A stretch of DNA of 34,033 nucleotides from assembly GCF_001422045.1 (NCBI RefSeq), contig NZ_LMLW01000002.1, positions 2,435 to 36,467 on the forward strand. Reading direction: 5' to 3'. Below are positions 15,824 through 23,209 of this stretch, piece by piece. The notes under the pieces are model-generated. The model saw nothing but the letters and a program-made list of their open reading frames with translations. It ran no database searches and had not been told where the DNA came from. Made by a program: the position numbers and the translations under genes. The first letter of the stretch is position 1; each line of letters starts with the position of its first letter. Source of the stretch: Sphingomonas sp. Leaf242 (GTDB lineage Bacteria > Pseudomonadota > Alphaproteobacteria > Sphingomonadales > Sphingomonadaceae).

Positions 15824-17512
15824 TTATCCTCCGAGATTGCTGATGATCGCGTTGCGGGCGATCTGCGAAAGCTGGTCGGACAGGTCGCCAGCCTGCTTGG
15901 CGAGCGTCTCGTTCAGTACGGACAGGATCTGGTTCTGCACCTGCGGCTTCGAGAACAGCATCTGGATGAGCTGCTGCAGCCCGCTATTATCGTTCGGCGG
16001 GTTGAGGCTGACCGATACGGTCGTCGTCGAGGCGGCGAGGCTCGCCGTGGCCTGCGACAGGGTGATGGTGAGATCGTCCACCGATGTGCCGGCCGGCGTG
16101 ATGGTGAGTATGGCGGTAGCCCCGGCGATCCCGACGGCGAGCGCGCCGGTCAGCGTCAGCTGCGTGATCCCGTTCTGCGTGATGGTGAAGTTTGCACCGA
16201 AATTGATGGGCGGCACCGGCGGCACGGCCATCTGCACCGTCTTTGTGCCACGCTGGACCGTGCGCACTGGCCCCCCTGCCAACTTGCCGAGCGTCAGCGT
16301 CGTCGTGATCGGCCCCATGTTCAGCATGGTTGCCGGGACTGGCATCGCGGTGTTGGAGGCGCCCGCCAGTACCACGTCGGTCAGCACGATGCCGCTATAT
16401 TTGAGACCCATGATGGTCTGGTCGGGAACGTCGATCTCGCTGTTTACATAGGGATCGATCACCGGATCGACGGAGGAGGCGAGCTGGAGCGGCAGAAACC
16501 AGCTGCTGCCCTCGTCATTCAGCGCGAGCCGGATCCGATCGAACAGATAGAGATCCACGGCCGTTGCCGCCTTCTGCCCCGTATCGTCGGGCAGACCTCC
16601 GGCGGCGACCGGGCCCAATATCGCATCCAGGACGCCGTCCGTTCGCGCGGCAAGCAGCTGGTTGATGCTCCCCAGATTGTCGCTGGCGCCCAACAGCGCG
16701 TTCACCTCCTGCGTCAGTGCCGCGTTCGCCTCCGGCTGTTGAAGCGCATTCTCGATGATCGCGATCAGGCCTTGCTCCGCACCGCCTAGGTCCGCGTCAA
16801 GCGTGAGATTGGTGACGTTCACGACGGGCTCGACGGACGGATCGGCCTTGCCGGACGCATCCACGCCGACCAGCTGAAGCGAGTTTACCGTCACCTGAAC
16901 CGTCCGCGTGTCGCCGGTTCCCGAAATCGACGCCGCGGCGCTCGCCAGCATCTTGCAGGCCGTCAGCACGATCGTGATCTGGCCCGTCCCGTGGAGCAGG
17001 GTCGAAGTCCAGCTGGACGGGGGATTGGCGGCATTGCCGTATAAAAGGGCCTGGTTGATGTCATATTGGCCGGTGAGCGACAGGGGGTGCATGACGATAC
17101 CATTCACCGTGCCGGAATAGGCGCCGAAGGCGAGCTCCAGCGTCACGTCATAGCCTCCGGCATTAGGCACTGGCGGATGAGCCTCCGCTTCAAGGTTCTC
17201 GAGACCGAGGATCTGGAGCTGCGGGAAGGCGAAGGTGGGTAGCGGGGCGCTCGGATCTGGCTCGGCGCCGACCGTATAAGGCTCGCTCGCGCCCACGAAG
17301 GTTGCATAGGTGGAGGCGAAATCGGACGCCACCTGCTGCCCGGCCGAACCGGTGATCGCGCCCAATTGCTGGTTGGTGGCGCTGATCGGCAATACGGGAT
17401 TGTTGTCGCTGTCCGTCATTCCGGCCAGTTGCGCGGGCAGCCACATGCGGCTGTTGGCGGAATCGTTCACGCGCGGCTGCAGCGTGTCGAGTATGAAGCT
17501 CATCAGCGACAT
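15824..17512 (-). CDS. Two-module beta-rich protein of the block, 562 aa
   Basis: The protein appears to be an internal duplication: module 1 spans about residues 5-300 and module 2 about 319-562. Each begins with an amphipathic helix leading to a matching motif (NDSANSRMWLPAQLAG at 16-31; NDEGSSWFLPLQLAS at 332-346). Each ends with a helical tail (GLIAIIENALQQPEANAALT at 248-267; GLQQLIQMLFSKPQVQNQIL at 511-530). Between these lie beta-strand-rich stretches. One Cys only. No signal peptide. The ATG at 17512 has GCGAGG upstream; an in-frame ATG three codons later is an alternative. It starts 16 bp after the polyprenyl synthase stop. Function unknown; a lipid-binding scaffold is an inference. 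Confidence 0.8.
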   Translation of the reverse strand: MSLMSFILDTLQPRVNDSANSRMWLPAQLAGMTDSDNNPVLPISATNQQLGAITGSAGQQVASDFASTYATFVGASEPYTVGAEPDPSAPLPTFAFPQLQILGLENLEAEAHPPVPNAGGYDVTLELAFGAYSGTVNGIVMHPLSLTGQYDINQALLYGNAANPPSSWTSTLLHGTGQITIVLTACKMLASAAASISGTGDTRTVQVTVNSLQLVGVDASGKADPSVEPVVNVTNLTLDADLGGAEQGLIAIIENALQQPEANAALTQEVNALLGASDNLGSINQLLAARTDGVLDAILGPVAAGGLPDDTGQKAATAVDLYLFDRIRLALNDEGSSWFLPLQLASSVDPVIDPYVNSEIDVPDQTIMGLKYSGIVLTDVVLAGASNTAMPVPATMLNMGPITTTLTLGKLAGGPVRTVQRGTKTVQMAVPPVPPINFGANFTITQNGITQLTLTGALAVGIAGATAILTITPAGTSVDDLTITLSQATASLAASTTTVSVSLNPPNDNSGLQQLIQMLFSKPQVQNQILSVLNETLAKQAGDLSDQLSQIARNAIISNLGG

Positions 17513-17528
17513 AGGGCGTAGCCTCGCA

Positions 17529-18554
17529 TCAGCGGTTCAGCGGCCGGTCGACGATTTCCATCGCCACCGCGGACAGGGCCGCGCGCGCGGGGGTGGGCGC
17601 GAACGGCTGAAGAAAGAAAAGCGCGTCCATCGCTTCGCGCCGGGCGGCGGCGTAGGCCGCGTCGATCGCACCGCAGTCCCTGATTTCGTCAAGCGCGGAG
17701 TCGAGATCGGCCTCCCTGACCGAGCCGTCGCCCCGCATGGCGCGAGCGATGGTGCAATCGGTCCCCAGCGCATCGACGGCGTGAAGCAGTGGCAGCGAAT
17801 GACGCCCCATGATGAGGTCGGCGCCCGCTGCCTTGCCCGCATATTGGTCGAGCTCGACGATGTCCCGGACGTCGTCCATGATCTGGAAGGCACGCCCAAT
17901 CGAGCGACCGACGAAGCCTGCGCGTCGCGCCTCACGCGTGCGTCCGCCCGCAAGCTCCACGCCGCCCGAACAGGCCAGCCGGAACAGGACACCCGTCTTG
18001 CGATCGATAGTGCGATAATAGCGCGCGATCCGCTCCACGCGGTCTTCCGGCAGCGTCCGATCGAACTCATCAAGTTCGCCGCAGCACAGGTCGAAGGCGG
18101 CGTCGAGCACGCGGCGGGTAAGCGCCATGTCGCTGTCGGTATCGACCGCGCTGGCGAAGGCACGGATCGCCTGCACGAACTGAAGGTCTCCGATCAGCAC
18201 CGCCGTCTTCGTCCCGCGCGCCGCGGCGATACTCGGCAGGCCGCGCCGCATAGGCGCTTCATCGACGATATCGTCATGGATGAGGGTCGCGACGTGCAGC
18301 ATCTCGACCGCAGCCGCGCCCTTGTAGACTTTGTCCGACAATGGCCCCCACGGGTTCATCAGCCGCGCCGACAGCATCATGACGCGCGGACGCACCTTCT
18401 TGCCCCCCGCATACATGGCGCGTTCCAGGTCGGTGAGATACGGCTGTTGGGGCGCGAGCGCGGCCTCCAATTGCTGACGGAAGCAGGACCAGTCCTGCGC
18501 CTCCATCTCGTCGGACGCGGTGCCGCACGCCTCTAGCTGTGGAAGTGCGTTCAT
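17529..18554 (-). CDS. Polyprenyl (isoprenyl) diphosphate synthase, 341 aa
   Basis: All signature motifs of trans-isoprenyl diphosphate synthases are present: GGKKVRPR (50-57); the first Asp-rich motif D94-D-I-V-D98 in LIHDDIVDEAPMRRG; K186-T187 in DRKTGVLF; the second Asp-rich motif D227-D-V-R-D231 in FQIMDDVRDIV; and GKAAGADLIMGRHSLPLL (240-257). The enzyme condenses isopentenyl diphosphate with an allylic diphosphate in the cytoplasm. Small residues before the first Asp-rich motif (HVATLIHDD) look like long-chain enzymes of the octaprenyl/IspB type, but chain length cannot be read reliably. GDLQFVQA replaces the more usual GDxLxxxA. Its start overlaps the previous stop as ATGA (18551-18554), so it is translationally coupled inside the block and unlikely to be only the housekeeping quinone-tail enzyme. 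Confidence 0.92.
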   Translation of the reverse strand: MNALPQLEACGTASDEMEAQDWSCFRQQLEAALAPQQPYLTDLERAMYAGGKKVRPRVMMLSARLMNPWGPLSDKVYKGAAAVEMLHVATLIHDDIVDEAPMRRGLPSIAAARGTKTAVLIGDLQFVQAIRAFASAVDTDSDMALTRRVLDAAFDLCCGELDEFDRTLPEDRVERIARYYRTIDRKTGVLFRLACSGGVELAGGRTREARRAGFVGRSIGRAFQIMDDVRDIVELDQYAGKAAGADLIMGRHSLPLLHAVDALGTDCTIARAMRGDGSVREADLDSALDEIRDCGAIDAAYAAARREAMDALFFLQPFAPTPARAALSAVAMEIVDRPLNR

Positions 18555-19849
18555 GCCTCTACGCTGGCCAGCCGGCGAAGTGTGCGGGTAAGGGCACTGG
18601 CGATCCGGTCCTCCAGGATGCCGCGAACGAAGCCCGCCGCCGCGGCGCTGTCGCCCGCAGCCGCGTTCGGCCAGCTACCTGTGCCAAGGTCGAGATCGTC
18701 AAGCCGGAGCGAGCTCTGTACCAGCCGCAGCGTCACGGCACCATCCGGCTGTTCGGTCAGCCTGTATCGGTAGGTGGTGGGGCCGGTCTCGGCCTTCGCA
18801 TCGCCCTGGTGCACCGGCACCCGGCGGCCCGGTTCGTTCAGACGCAACGCCGCAGCGTGGACCGCGCGCACCATGGCGATCTTGTGCTCATCAATGCCGT
18901 GCCCGGCCAGCAGTGCAAGGTCGTCCTCGACATGATTGTCCTCTACGATCCGGGCAAGGGCGATATGGGTCGGGTGCAATTCGGCCGTCAGTCCGTTGGC
19001 ACTGACGTTCGACGGGGCAGTACCGGTCTGAACCACGCCATAGACCTGGTCGCCGGTCATCGGATTGGTGACCTTGGCGGTATTGCCGGTATTGCTCTGA
19101 ACCGAGGAAGAGAAGGTCGCGCTGGCGTTGGCGGCGGGAACTAACTTGGCTCCATAGCAGGCGGCCCAGACCGCAAGCTGCTGGGTCAGTGCGTTGTCGT
19201 TATAGGCGACGCCCTTCGCCCCGAACGTCTGCTCGCTCGGCGGCGGATTGACGATGTTTCCGGTGTCCAGCGCGGCCGACGTATGGTCCATCATCGCCTG
19301 GGTGGCGCCATTGACCGACCAGGTTGCGCGCAAGGTCGAATTGGTCTGGAAGACCTGATTATAGTCGTCATTATACTGGTCGTAGTTGCTCAGCATCAAA
19401 CGGCCGTTGGCGGTCTGGCTCAAGCGGTCGCGCTGAGCGTTCGCCTGATTGAGTTGGTCGAATTGTTCGGGCGTGATCTGCTGCGGATCGGCCGCCGAAC
19501 GGAAAGCCGACAACGGCTCCATCCAGCCGCCGGTGTCGAGTTCCACATCGGGCCTTTCCAGCCCGAACAGGGCATAGTTGCCGGTGAGGCGCGCTTGCCC
19601 CAGGGTGATCGTGACTTCGCCGCTGGCTGGATCCGGGTTGATCGCCTCGACCCGTACGGGGCCCCAGCCGAGGTCGTCCAGTTCGAGGAGCAATTCGCCG
19701 CCGAGATCGCTGTCGGGCAACGCGGCATGGCGGGCGAGAGGGTAAGGCCCGGCCTTGGCCACATCGAACTGGTCGGGCAACGCGCCGGAAAGGGAGGCCG
19801 ACACGTCATCGGACGTGAGGCGCGTAAGAAAGGATTCGATCCTGTTCAT
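18551..19849 (-). CDS. Unknown protein of the block, 432 aa
   Basis: The start is set at the ATG at 19849 (MNRIESFLTRLTSDDV), 32 bp after the previous gene, with GGAG 8-9 nt upstream. The longer open frame to 20104 overlaps the 137-aa gene and encodes Arg-rich filler. The N-terminal part (residues about 30-110) is beta-rich. The centre is Asn/Gln/Thr-rich (NYDQYNDDYNQVFQTNSTLR). The C-terminal part has strand pairs (TTYRYRLTEQPDGAVTLRLV) and ends in a basic amphipathic helix (ILEDRIASALTRTLRRLASV). No domain was recognised and there is no signal peptide. The 4-bp overlap with the polyprenyl synthase suggests the two products are needed in fixed ratio. Confidence 0.8.
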   Translation of the reverse strand: MNRIESFLTRLTSDDVSASLSGALPDQFDVAKAGPYPLARHAALPDSDLGGELLLELDDLGWGPVRVEAINPDPASGEVTITLGQARLTGNYALFGLERPDVELDTGGWMEPLSAFRSAADPQQITPEQFDQLNQANAQRDRLSQTANGRLMLSNYDQYNDDYNQVFQTNSTLRATWSVNGATQAMMDHTSAALDTGNIVNPPPSEQTFGAKGVAYNDNALTQQLAVWAACYGAKLVPAANASATFSSSVQSNTGNTAKVTNPMTGDQVYGVVQTGTAPSNVSANGLTAELHPTHIALARIVEDNHVEDDLALLAGHGIDEHKIAMVRAVHAAALRLNEPGRRVPVHQGDAKAETGPTTYRYRLTEQPDGAVTLRLVQSSLRLDDLDLGTGSWPNAAAGDSAAAAGFVRGILEDRIASALTRTLRRLASVEA

Positions 19850-19881
19850 GACGGAATACTCCGGAAAGCCGGGCGGCTGGA

Positions 19882-20295
19882 TCAGTTTTGGGCGGGGGCG
19901 GCGTAGGACGCGGTCAACGTCGCGGTGATCTTCACCATGGCAGTGCCGCCTATCGAGGCCGACCCAAGCTGCACGCTGGAGGGCGTGACCGCGACCGTAT
20001 CGGCGCTGTAGGTGCCGAGCGTGTAGAGGGTCATCGTCTCGCCCTGCAGCGCGTCGCGCGGCTTGTCTTTGCAAAAGGCCGCGATCAGCTGCGCGATCGG
20101 CCAAGCGATCGCGGACGCGATCTTCTGGATGATGCTGCCGGCCGGGGTCAGGCTGAAGGTGACCTCGGGGACTGATGCCACCGTAGCGACCAGCTGCGAC
20201 GCGCCCGTCTTCGCATCGGGTGTGAACGCGGCCGTGACGGAGATGGTCGCGGGCGAGGGCGATATCGAGATATCATAGTCGAGCATGTCGGACAT
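19882..20295 (-). CDS. Small protein of the block, 137 aa
   Basis: A beta-rich protein (YDISISPSPATISVTAAFTP at the N-terminus, GTAMVKITATLTASYAAP at the C-terminus). It has a central hydrophobic helix (about residues 54-75, SIIQKIASAIAWPIAQLIAA) followed by FCKDKPRDALQGE. The helix could be membrane-associated or buried in an assembly. The only Cys follows it directly. The start at 20295 has AAGGAAA upstream; a second ATG lies three codons in. It sits 27 bp after the 318-aa gene. Its size and place beside larger beta-rich partners recall OrfX1 in clostridial OrfX clusters, but I see no sequence match and do not claim homology. Confidence 0.75.
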   Translation of the reverse strand: MSDMLDYDISISPSPATISVTAAFTPDAKTGASQLVATVASVPEVTFSLTPAGSIIQKIASAIAWPIAQLIAAFCKDKPRDALQGETMTLYTLGTYSADTVAVTPSSVQLGSASIGGTAMVKITATLTASYAAPAQN

Positions 20296-20322
20296 GGATG
20301 CGTTTCCTTCCGCGTCGCTGGG

Positions 20323-21279
20323 TCAGGCTGCGAGCAAACCGGCGCCCAGCGCGCAACCGACGGCAGCGAGCGCCATACCCGCTGGGGTCAGCTTGCCCCC
20401 CGCGTTGAGGCTGAGCGTGACCGACGCGTCGATGGTGAGTGGAGATACCGCCGACAACGTGGCGGTGACCGAGTTGAGCGTGCCGGAATAGTCCCAGTCG
20501 GCCAGCCCCTTGAAGTCCCCTGAATCCGCGAAGGCCTTGCCCTGGTAGGGCTTGAGACCGGCGGCGAGCGCCGTGTCGAACAGGTTGCTGGAGGCGACCA
20601 CGAACACCGGATCGGTTGGAAAGGTCACCCCGGTTATATCCAGCGGCGCCGAATTGGTGGTCAGCGTCGCGGCGGCGAACAATTGGTCGCCCGCGATCGA
20701 AAGGTGGATGGGATTGAGGGTCACGCCCTCCCAGCTGATCTGCGGTAGGTGCACCACACCGATCATCTCACCGGCGATCTTGAATATCTGCGGGACCAGC
20801 ACTTCGTTGAAGATCGCCTTGTCCCAGGCGGAGAAGTCGCTCTCATCGATCGTGAGGCCGAGAAGATCAATGTCGATCTCACCTGCCGGGAAGGCGAGCG
20901 TCGCATAGGTGGCGAGGTTCTGCGTCTGGCCGCCCACGGGCGGATTGCTGCCGATGACAAATGACGCCGACAGCGCAGGCATCAGCAGCTGGACGACGGG
21001 GCCCGAAGGCACCGGATTGCCATCCTGCCCGTTGGTGCTTCCGTTGGCGTCCAGCGAGGCGTCCCATACATCTTGGGAGGGAGGACCGAAGACGAGGCTC
21101 GGCGCGCCGTCGATCTGCCAGTCGAGCGTGACCTGCCCGACATTATCGATCGACTTCACAACTTGCCCGGCAATGGGATAGGGTAGGGGGCTGACCGATG
21201 AAGCAGATGTGTAATATTGTGATATGAGCGCATTCAAGCTGGCAAGTTTAATGCCGCTAGCAACATCTATGTTTGCCAT
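20323..21279 (-). CDS. First protein of the block, possibly TULIP-like lipid-binding, 318 aa
   Basis: An N-terminal helix (KLASLNALISQYY) is followed by VTLDWQIDGAPSLVF (50-64), a pattern also found in the 370-aa protein. The centre has a helix-strand-strand layout (AIFNEVLVPQIFKIAGEMIG, then LPQISWEGVTLNPIHLSIAG, then DQLFAAATL) reminiscent of a TULIP module, where a long helix packs on curved strands around a lipid groove. The chain ends in a small-residue hydrophobic tail with its only Cys (AVGCALGAGLLAA), almost the same as the tail of the 1245-aa protein. No signal peptide. The start at 21279 follows AGGAAAATGC. As the first gene, its upstream region must carry the promoter of the block. 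Family membership is inferred, not proven. Confidence 0.8.
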   Translation of the reverse strand: MANIDVASGIKLASLNALISQYYTSASSVSPLPYPIAGQVVKSIDNVGQVTLDWQIDGAPSLVFGPPSQDVWDASLDANGSTNGQDGNPVPSGPVVQLLMPALSASFVIGSNPPVGGQTQNLATYATLAFPAGEIDIDLLGLTIDESDFSAWDKAIFNEVLVPQIFKIAGEMIGVVHLPQISWEGVTLNPIHLSIAGDQLFAAATLTTNSAPLDITGVTFPTDPVFVVASSNLFDTALAAGLKPYQGKAFADSGDFKGLADWDYSGTLNSVTATLSAVSPLTIDASVTLSLNAGGKLTPAGMALAAVGCALGAGLLAA

Positions 21280-21329
21280 GCATTTTCCTATCGATCATAG
21301 ATTTATGACAGCGATTAGTAATACGGAAA

Positions 21330-21371
21330 ATTCGAATGTCCCATTATGTGGCAAGCAACATTCGATCGAAT
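21330..21371 (-). promoter_or_regulatory. Palindromes upstream of the nine-gene block
   Basis: ATTCGAAT (21330-21337) and the perfect 12-bp palindrome ATTCGATCGAAT (21360-21371) lie 51-92 bp upstream of the first start codon, in an AT-richer stretch. The second is followed by another CGAAT, so related half-sites are spaced through the region. They are candidate binding sites for a regulator. No convincing -35/-10 pair could be assigned by eye. Confidence 0.45.
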
Positions 21372-21735
21372 CGAATAGATTTTTGATATGCCGGTTGATT
21401 TAGGGGTTAATATGCACCATGATGGAGTCAACAAGAAGCTGATCCAAAATGGAATGAATATATTCCGAGTGAACTGACTGGCGTAAAATTTGGTTTGTTC
21501 AAAACGAATTTGCGTGATGGTTTTGCGGTTATTCCGATTGGTGATAGCGTTGATCCGCGGCCGCTACTCCGACAAGCGTTTCGATGGTACGGGCCGCGAC
21601 GCCGCGGCCGCGATCCGGTCGGAATTGCGAAGGACGCGATCGTCTGGATAGACTGCCAAAAAATTGTCGGCGAGGATGCGCTCAGCGCGGCTCCATCTTC
21701 GATCTTGTAGGCGTTCAGCCATTCGCTGCGAGATG

Positions 21736-21932
21736 TACAGTGCGTTCACCTGCGCGGAACTGGATATCATGCCGACCGTGCGCCATGCCGATTACATCGG
21801 CGCATGGCTCGACGTGTTGCGCGAGGATTCTCGCGCGATCTTCCGTGCTGCCAGTCGGGCAAGGCGGCCGACTATCTGCTCGGGTTCCGTACCGGCGTGG
21901 TGGACGACGCAGCGCAGGAGGTGGCGGCATGA
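21736..21932 (+). pseudogene. C-terminal fragment of an ArdC-type antirestriction / zincin-like protein, frameshifted
   Basis: One frame reads FTCAELDIMPTVRHADYIGA then WLDVLREDSRAIFRAASRA, which matches the conserved end of plasmid ArdC-like proteins (pattern 'HAxYIxSWLxVLxxDxRAIFxAAxxA'). Near 21860 the reading continues in another frame as KAADYLLGFRTGVVDDAAQE, ending at a TGA at 21930-21932. A one-base deletion in the GGGCAAGGC stretch explains this. The N-terminal half with the HExxH metalloprotease motif is not found upstream. ArdC proteins protect incoming mobile DNA from restriction, so this is probably a relic of a plasmid or integrative element. Confidence 0.65.
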
Positions 21933-22418
21933 TCGAAAGCTTGAGCGTAAAAAGCCACCTAGGCAACGCACCTTCTTCAGGCCCGCTATGTGGGGTTTAG
22001 CGGGAGGGCGGCGCAACTCTGAATTCCCGCCGCCGCGGTGAGCTGACGTCATTTTAGCGATCGCCAGTGTCTACGGTTCCAGCATCTCAAGATGGCTATT
22101 AGTGTGATGCTAACATCTTATGCCTCGCTCCGTGCTTGGGTCGGGCACACGCTGTAAGTGGGCCCGCGAATAACCCCGCCGTTCCGCACATTGCTGAGGA
22201 ACGGCAGTAAAGTCCCACTTCTTCTCATTCTGCGGCCGCTTGTTCAGGCATCGAGCAAACATGAACCGATGTCCGAAGTTGGGTAGCGTGCAACCACCGC
22301 TGAATGTCGTCTTGTGGGTCTTACCTGCCCCGCGATTTTGGCAGTTCCGCCCATAATCGGTCATTCCGACGATGCGGCGGCTTTCCCGCAATCTGCCTAT
22401 CGTTCAGCTTTTAGTGCG

Positions 22419-22880
22419 CTAAGAAACGGAGAGCGTGCGGATCTCACCGCTGCGCTGCCATCCCTTTGAGGTGCGAATATAGCGAACCTCTAATTCCGCG
22501 CCGCAAAGGCCTGTGCACGAAAATCCGAAATGGACGACGGCGCTTTTAGAGTCGCTACTGATTTTTGGAACACCCACAGAATAGATGAAGGCTTCTCGAA
22601 CGTGTTGGCCGGGAGCAGGCGCATGCACTGCGGCTCGCGATCGGGCATCATCATCTGCAATCGGATAGCTTTTGGGAAGTTCGCTCTTGAGCTTAGGGCA
22701 CACCGTCAGCAGATCAGGGCGATTTGCATCAGCACCGGCATAGTAAGTATCAATTTCTTCGTTGCTGTTGACCTTTAATAGATCGTGAATGGCGATGCTT
22801 CCAATTTTGCAGACGACCGTCGAATTTGCCAAGCTTGGAGAGGCGGCTGTCAGCATGAGGCCGATCAAAAAAGCAGTCAT
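22419..22880 (-). CDS. Secreted protein of unknown function, 153 aa
   Basis: A clear Sec signal peptide (MTAFLIGLMLTAASPSLANS, cleavage likely after SLA or LAN) is followed by about 130 mature residues with four Cys (VVCKIG, TVCPKL, SCTGLC), which could form two disulphides. The C-terminal part (VRYIRTSKGWQRSGEIRTLS) reads like a small beta-domain end. The start at 22880 follows GGGAGATAG. No family recognised. The plus frame opposite is a shadow. Confidence 0.65.
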   Translation of the reverse strand: MTAFLIGLMLTAASPSLANSTVVCKIGSIAIHDLLKVNSNEEIDTYYAGADANRPDLLTVCPKLKSELPKSYPIADDDARSRAAVHAPAPGQHVREAFIYSVGVPKISSDSKSAVVHFGFSCTGLCGAELEVRYIRTSKGWQRSGEIRTLSVS

Positions 22881-23000
22881 CTGCTATCTCCCGCTACGTC
22901 GTTGAGGCAAATGCGCGGTGGAAATGGAAGCCGGTTATCATCTGCTTTCATCGAACCTCGCCTAAAAGTAGCCGGGCCGCAATCCTCTCCAAAGCGGTCG

Positions 23001-23177
23001 TCATGTAACGATAACGATGGCCACGCCTGCGATCGACAGTATGACGCTCAGCGTTGTAAGCCATCGAACTTTTCGCTTGTCCACGGCGGTGCTGGCGAAG
23101 TGCACCGCGCCGAGCAGCAGGGCCGTGCTGAGAAGCACGATAACGCTGCCTAGGAGCCAGTTGTAGACGTTACGCAT
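23001..23177 (-). CDS. Small two-TM membrane protein, 58 aa
   Basis: Reading from the ATG at 23177 gives MRNVYNWLLGSVIVLLSTAL and onward: a first hydrophobic segment (residues about 7-26), a basic loop (VDKRKVRW), a second segment (TTLSVILSIAGVAIVIV) and a TGA at 23001-23003. The two clean hydrophobic stretches with a basic loop between are unlikely by chance. The loop charge suggests it faces the cytoplasm. The Shine-Dalgarno is weak (TAGGGG). It is divergent from the secreted gene at 23210, and the two starts are only 32 bp apart. Confidence 0.55.
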   Translation of the reverse strand: MRNVYNWLLGSVIVLLSTALLLGAVHFASTAVDKRKVRWLTTLSVILSIAGVAIVIVT

Positions 23178-23209
23178 CCGAGTATCGTGCCCCTACGGAG
23201 GCGAGTCAC

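Larger units (their letters stand above)
21280..22418. other. Large gap of about 1.1 kb with decayed DNA
   Basis: No intact gene is supported. It contains the palindromic region upstream of the nine-gene block, an ArdC-type pseudogene fragment (21736-21932), and GC-rich, short, overlapping frames with no clear ribosome binding sites. The stretch 22100-22400 is featureless apart from a loose match to the REP-like family near 22345-22385. Confidence 0.5.

Noticed and set aside
19850..20104. Longer start for the 432-aa protein (517 codons)
   Set aside because: The extra 85 residues overlap the 137-aa gene and are Arg-rich filler; a Shine-Dalgarno lies before the ATG at 19849.
9360..21279. Calling the block an OrfX/P47 clostridial-type toxin cluster
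   Set aside because: The general style (several beta-rich proteins with a small partner) is similar, but the P47 N-terminal pattern is missing and no neurotoxin-like gene is present. Resemblance in style is not homology.
21495..21710. Plus-strand frame of 71 codons (MFKTNLRDGFAVIPIGDS...)
   Set aside because: The first part looks plausible, but the rest is Arg-rich with no ribosome binding site. It lies in decayed DNA next to the ArdC fragment.
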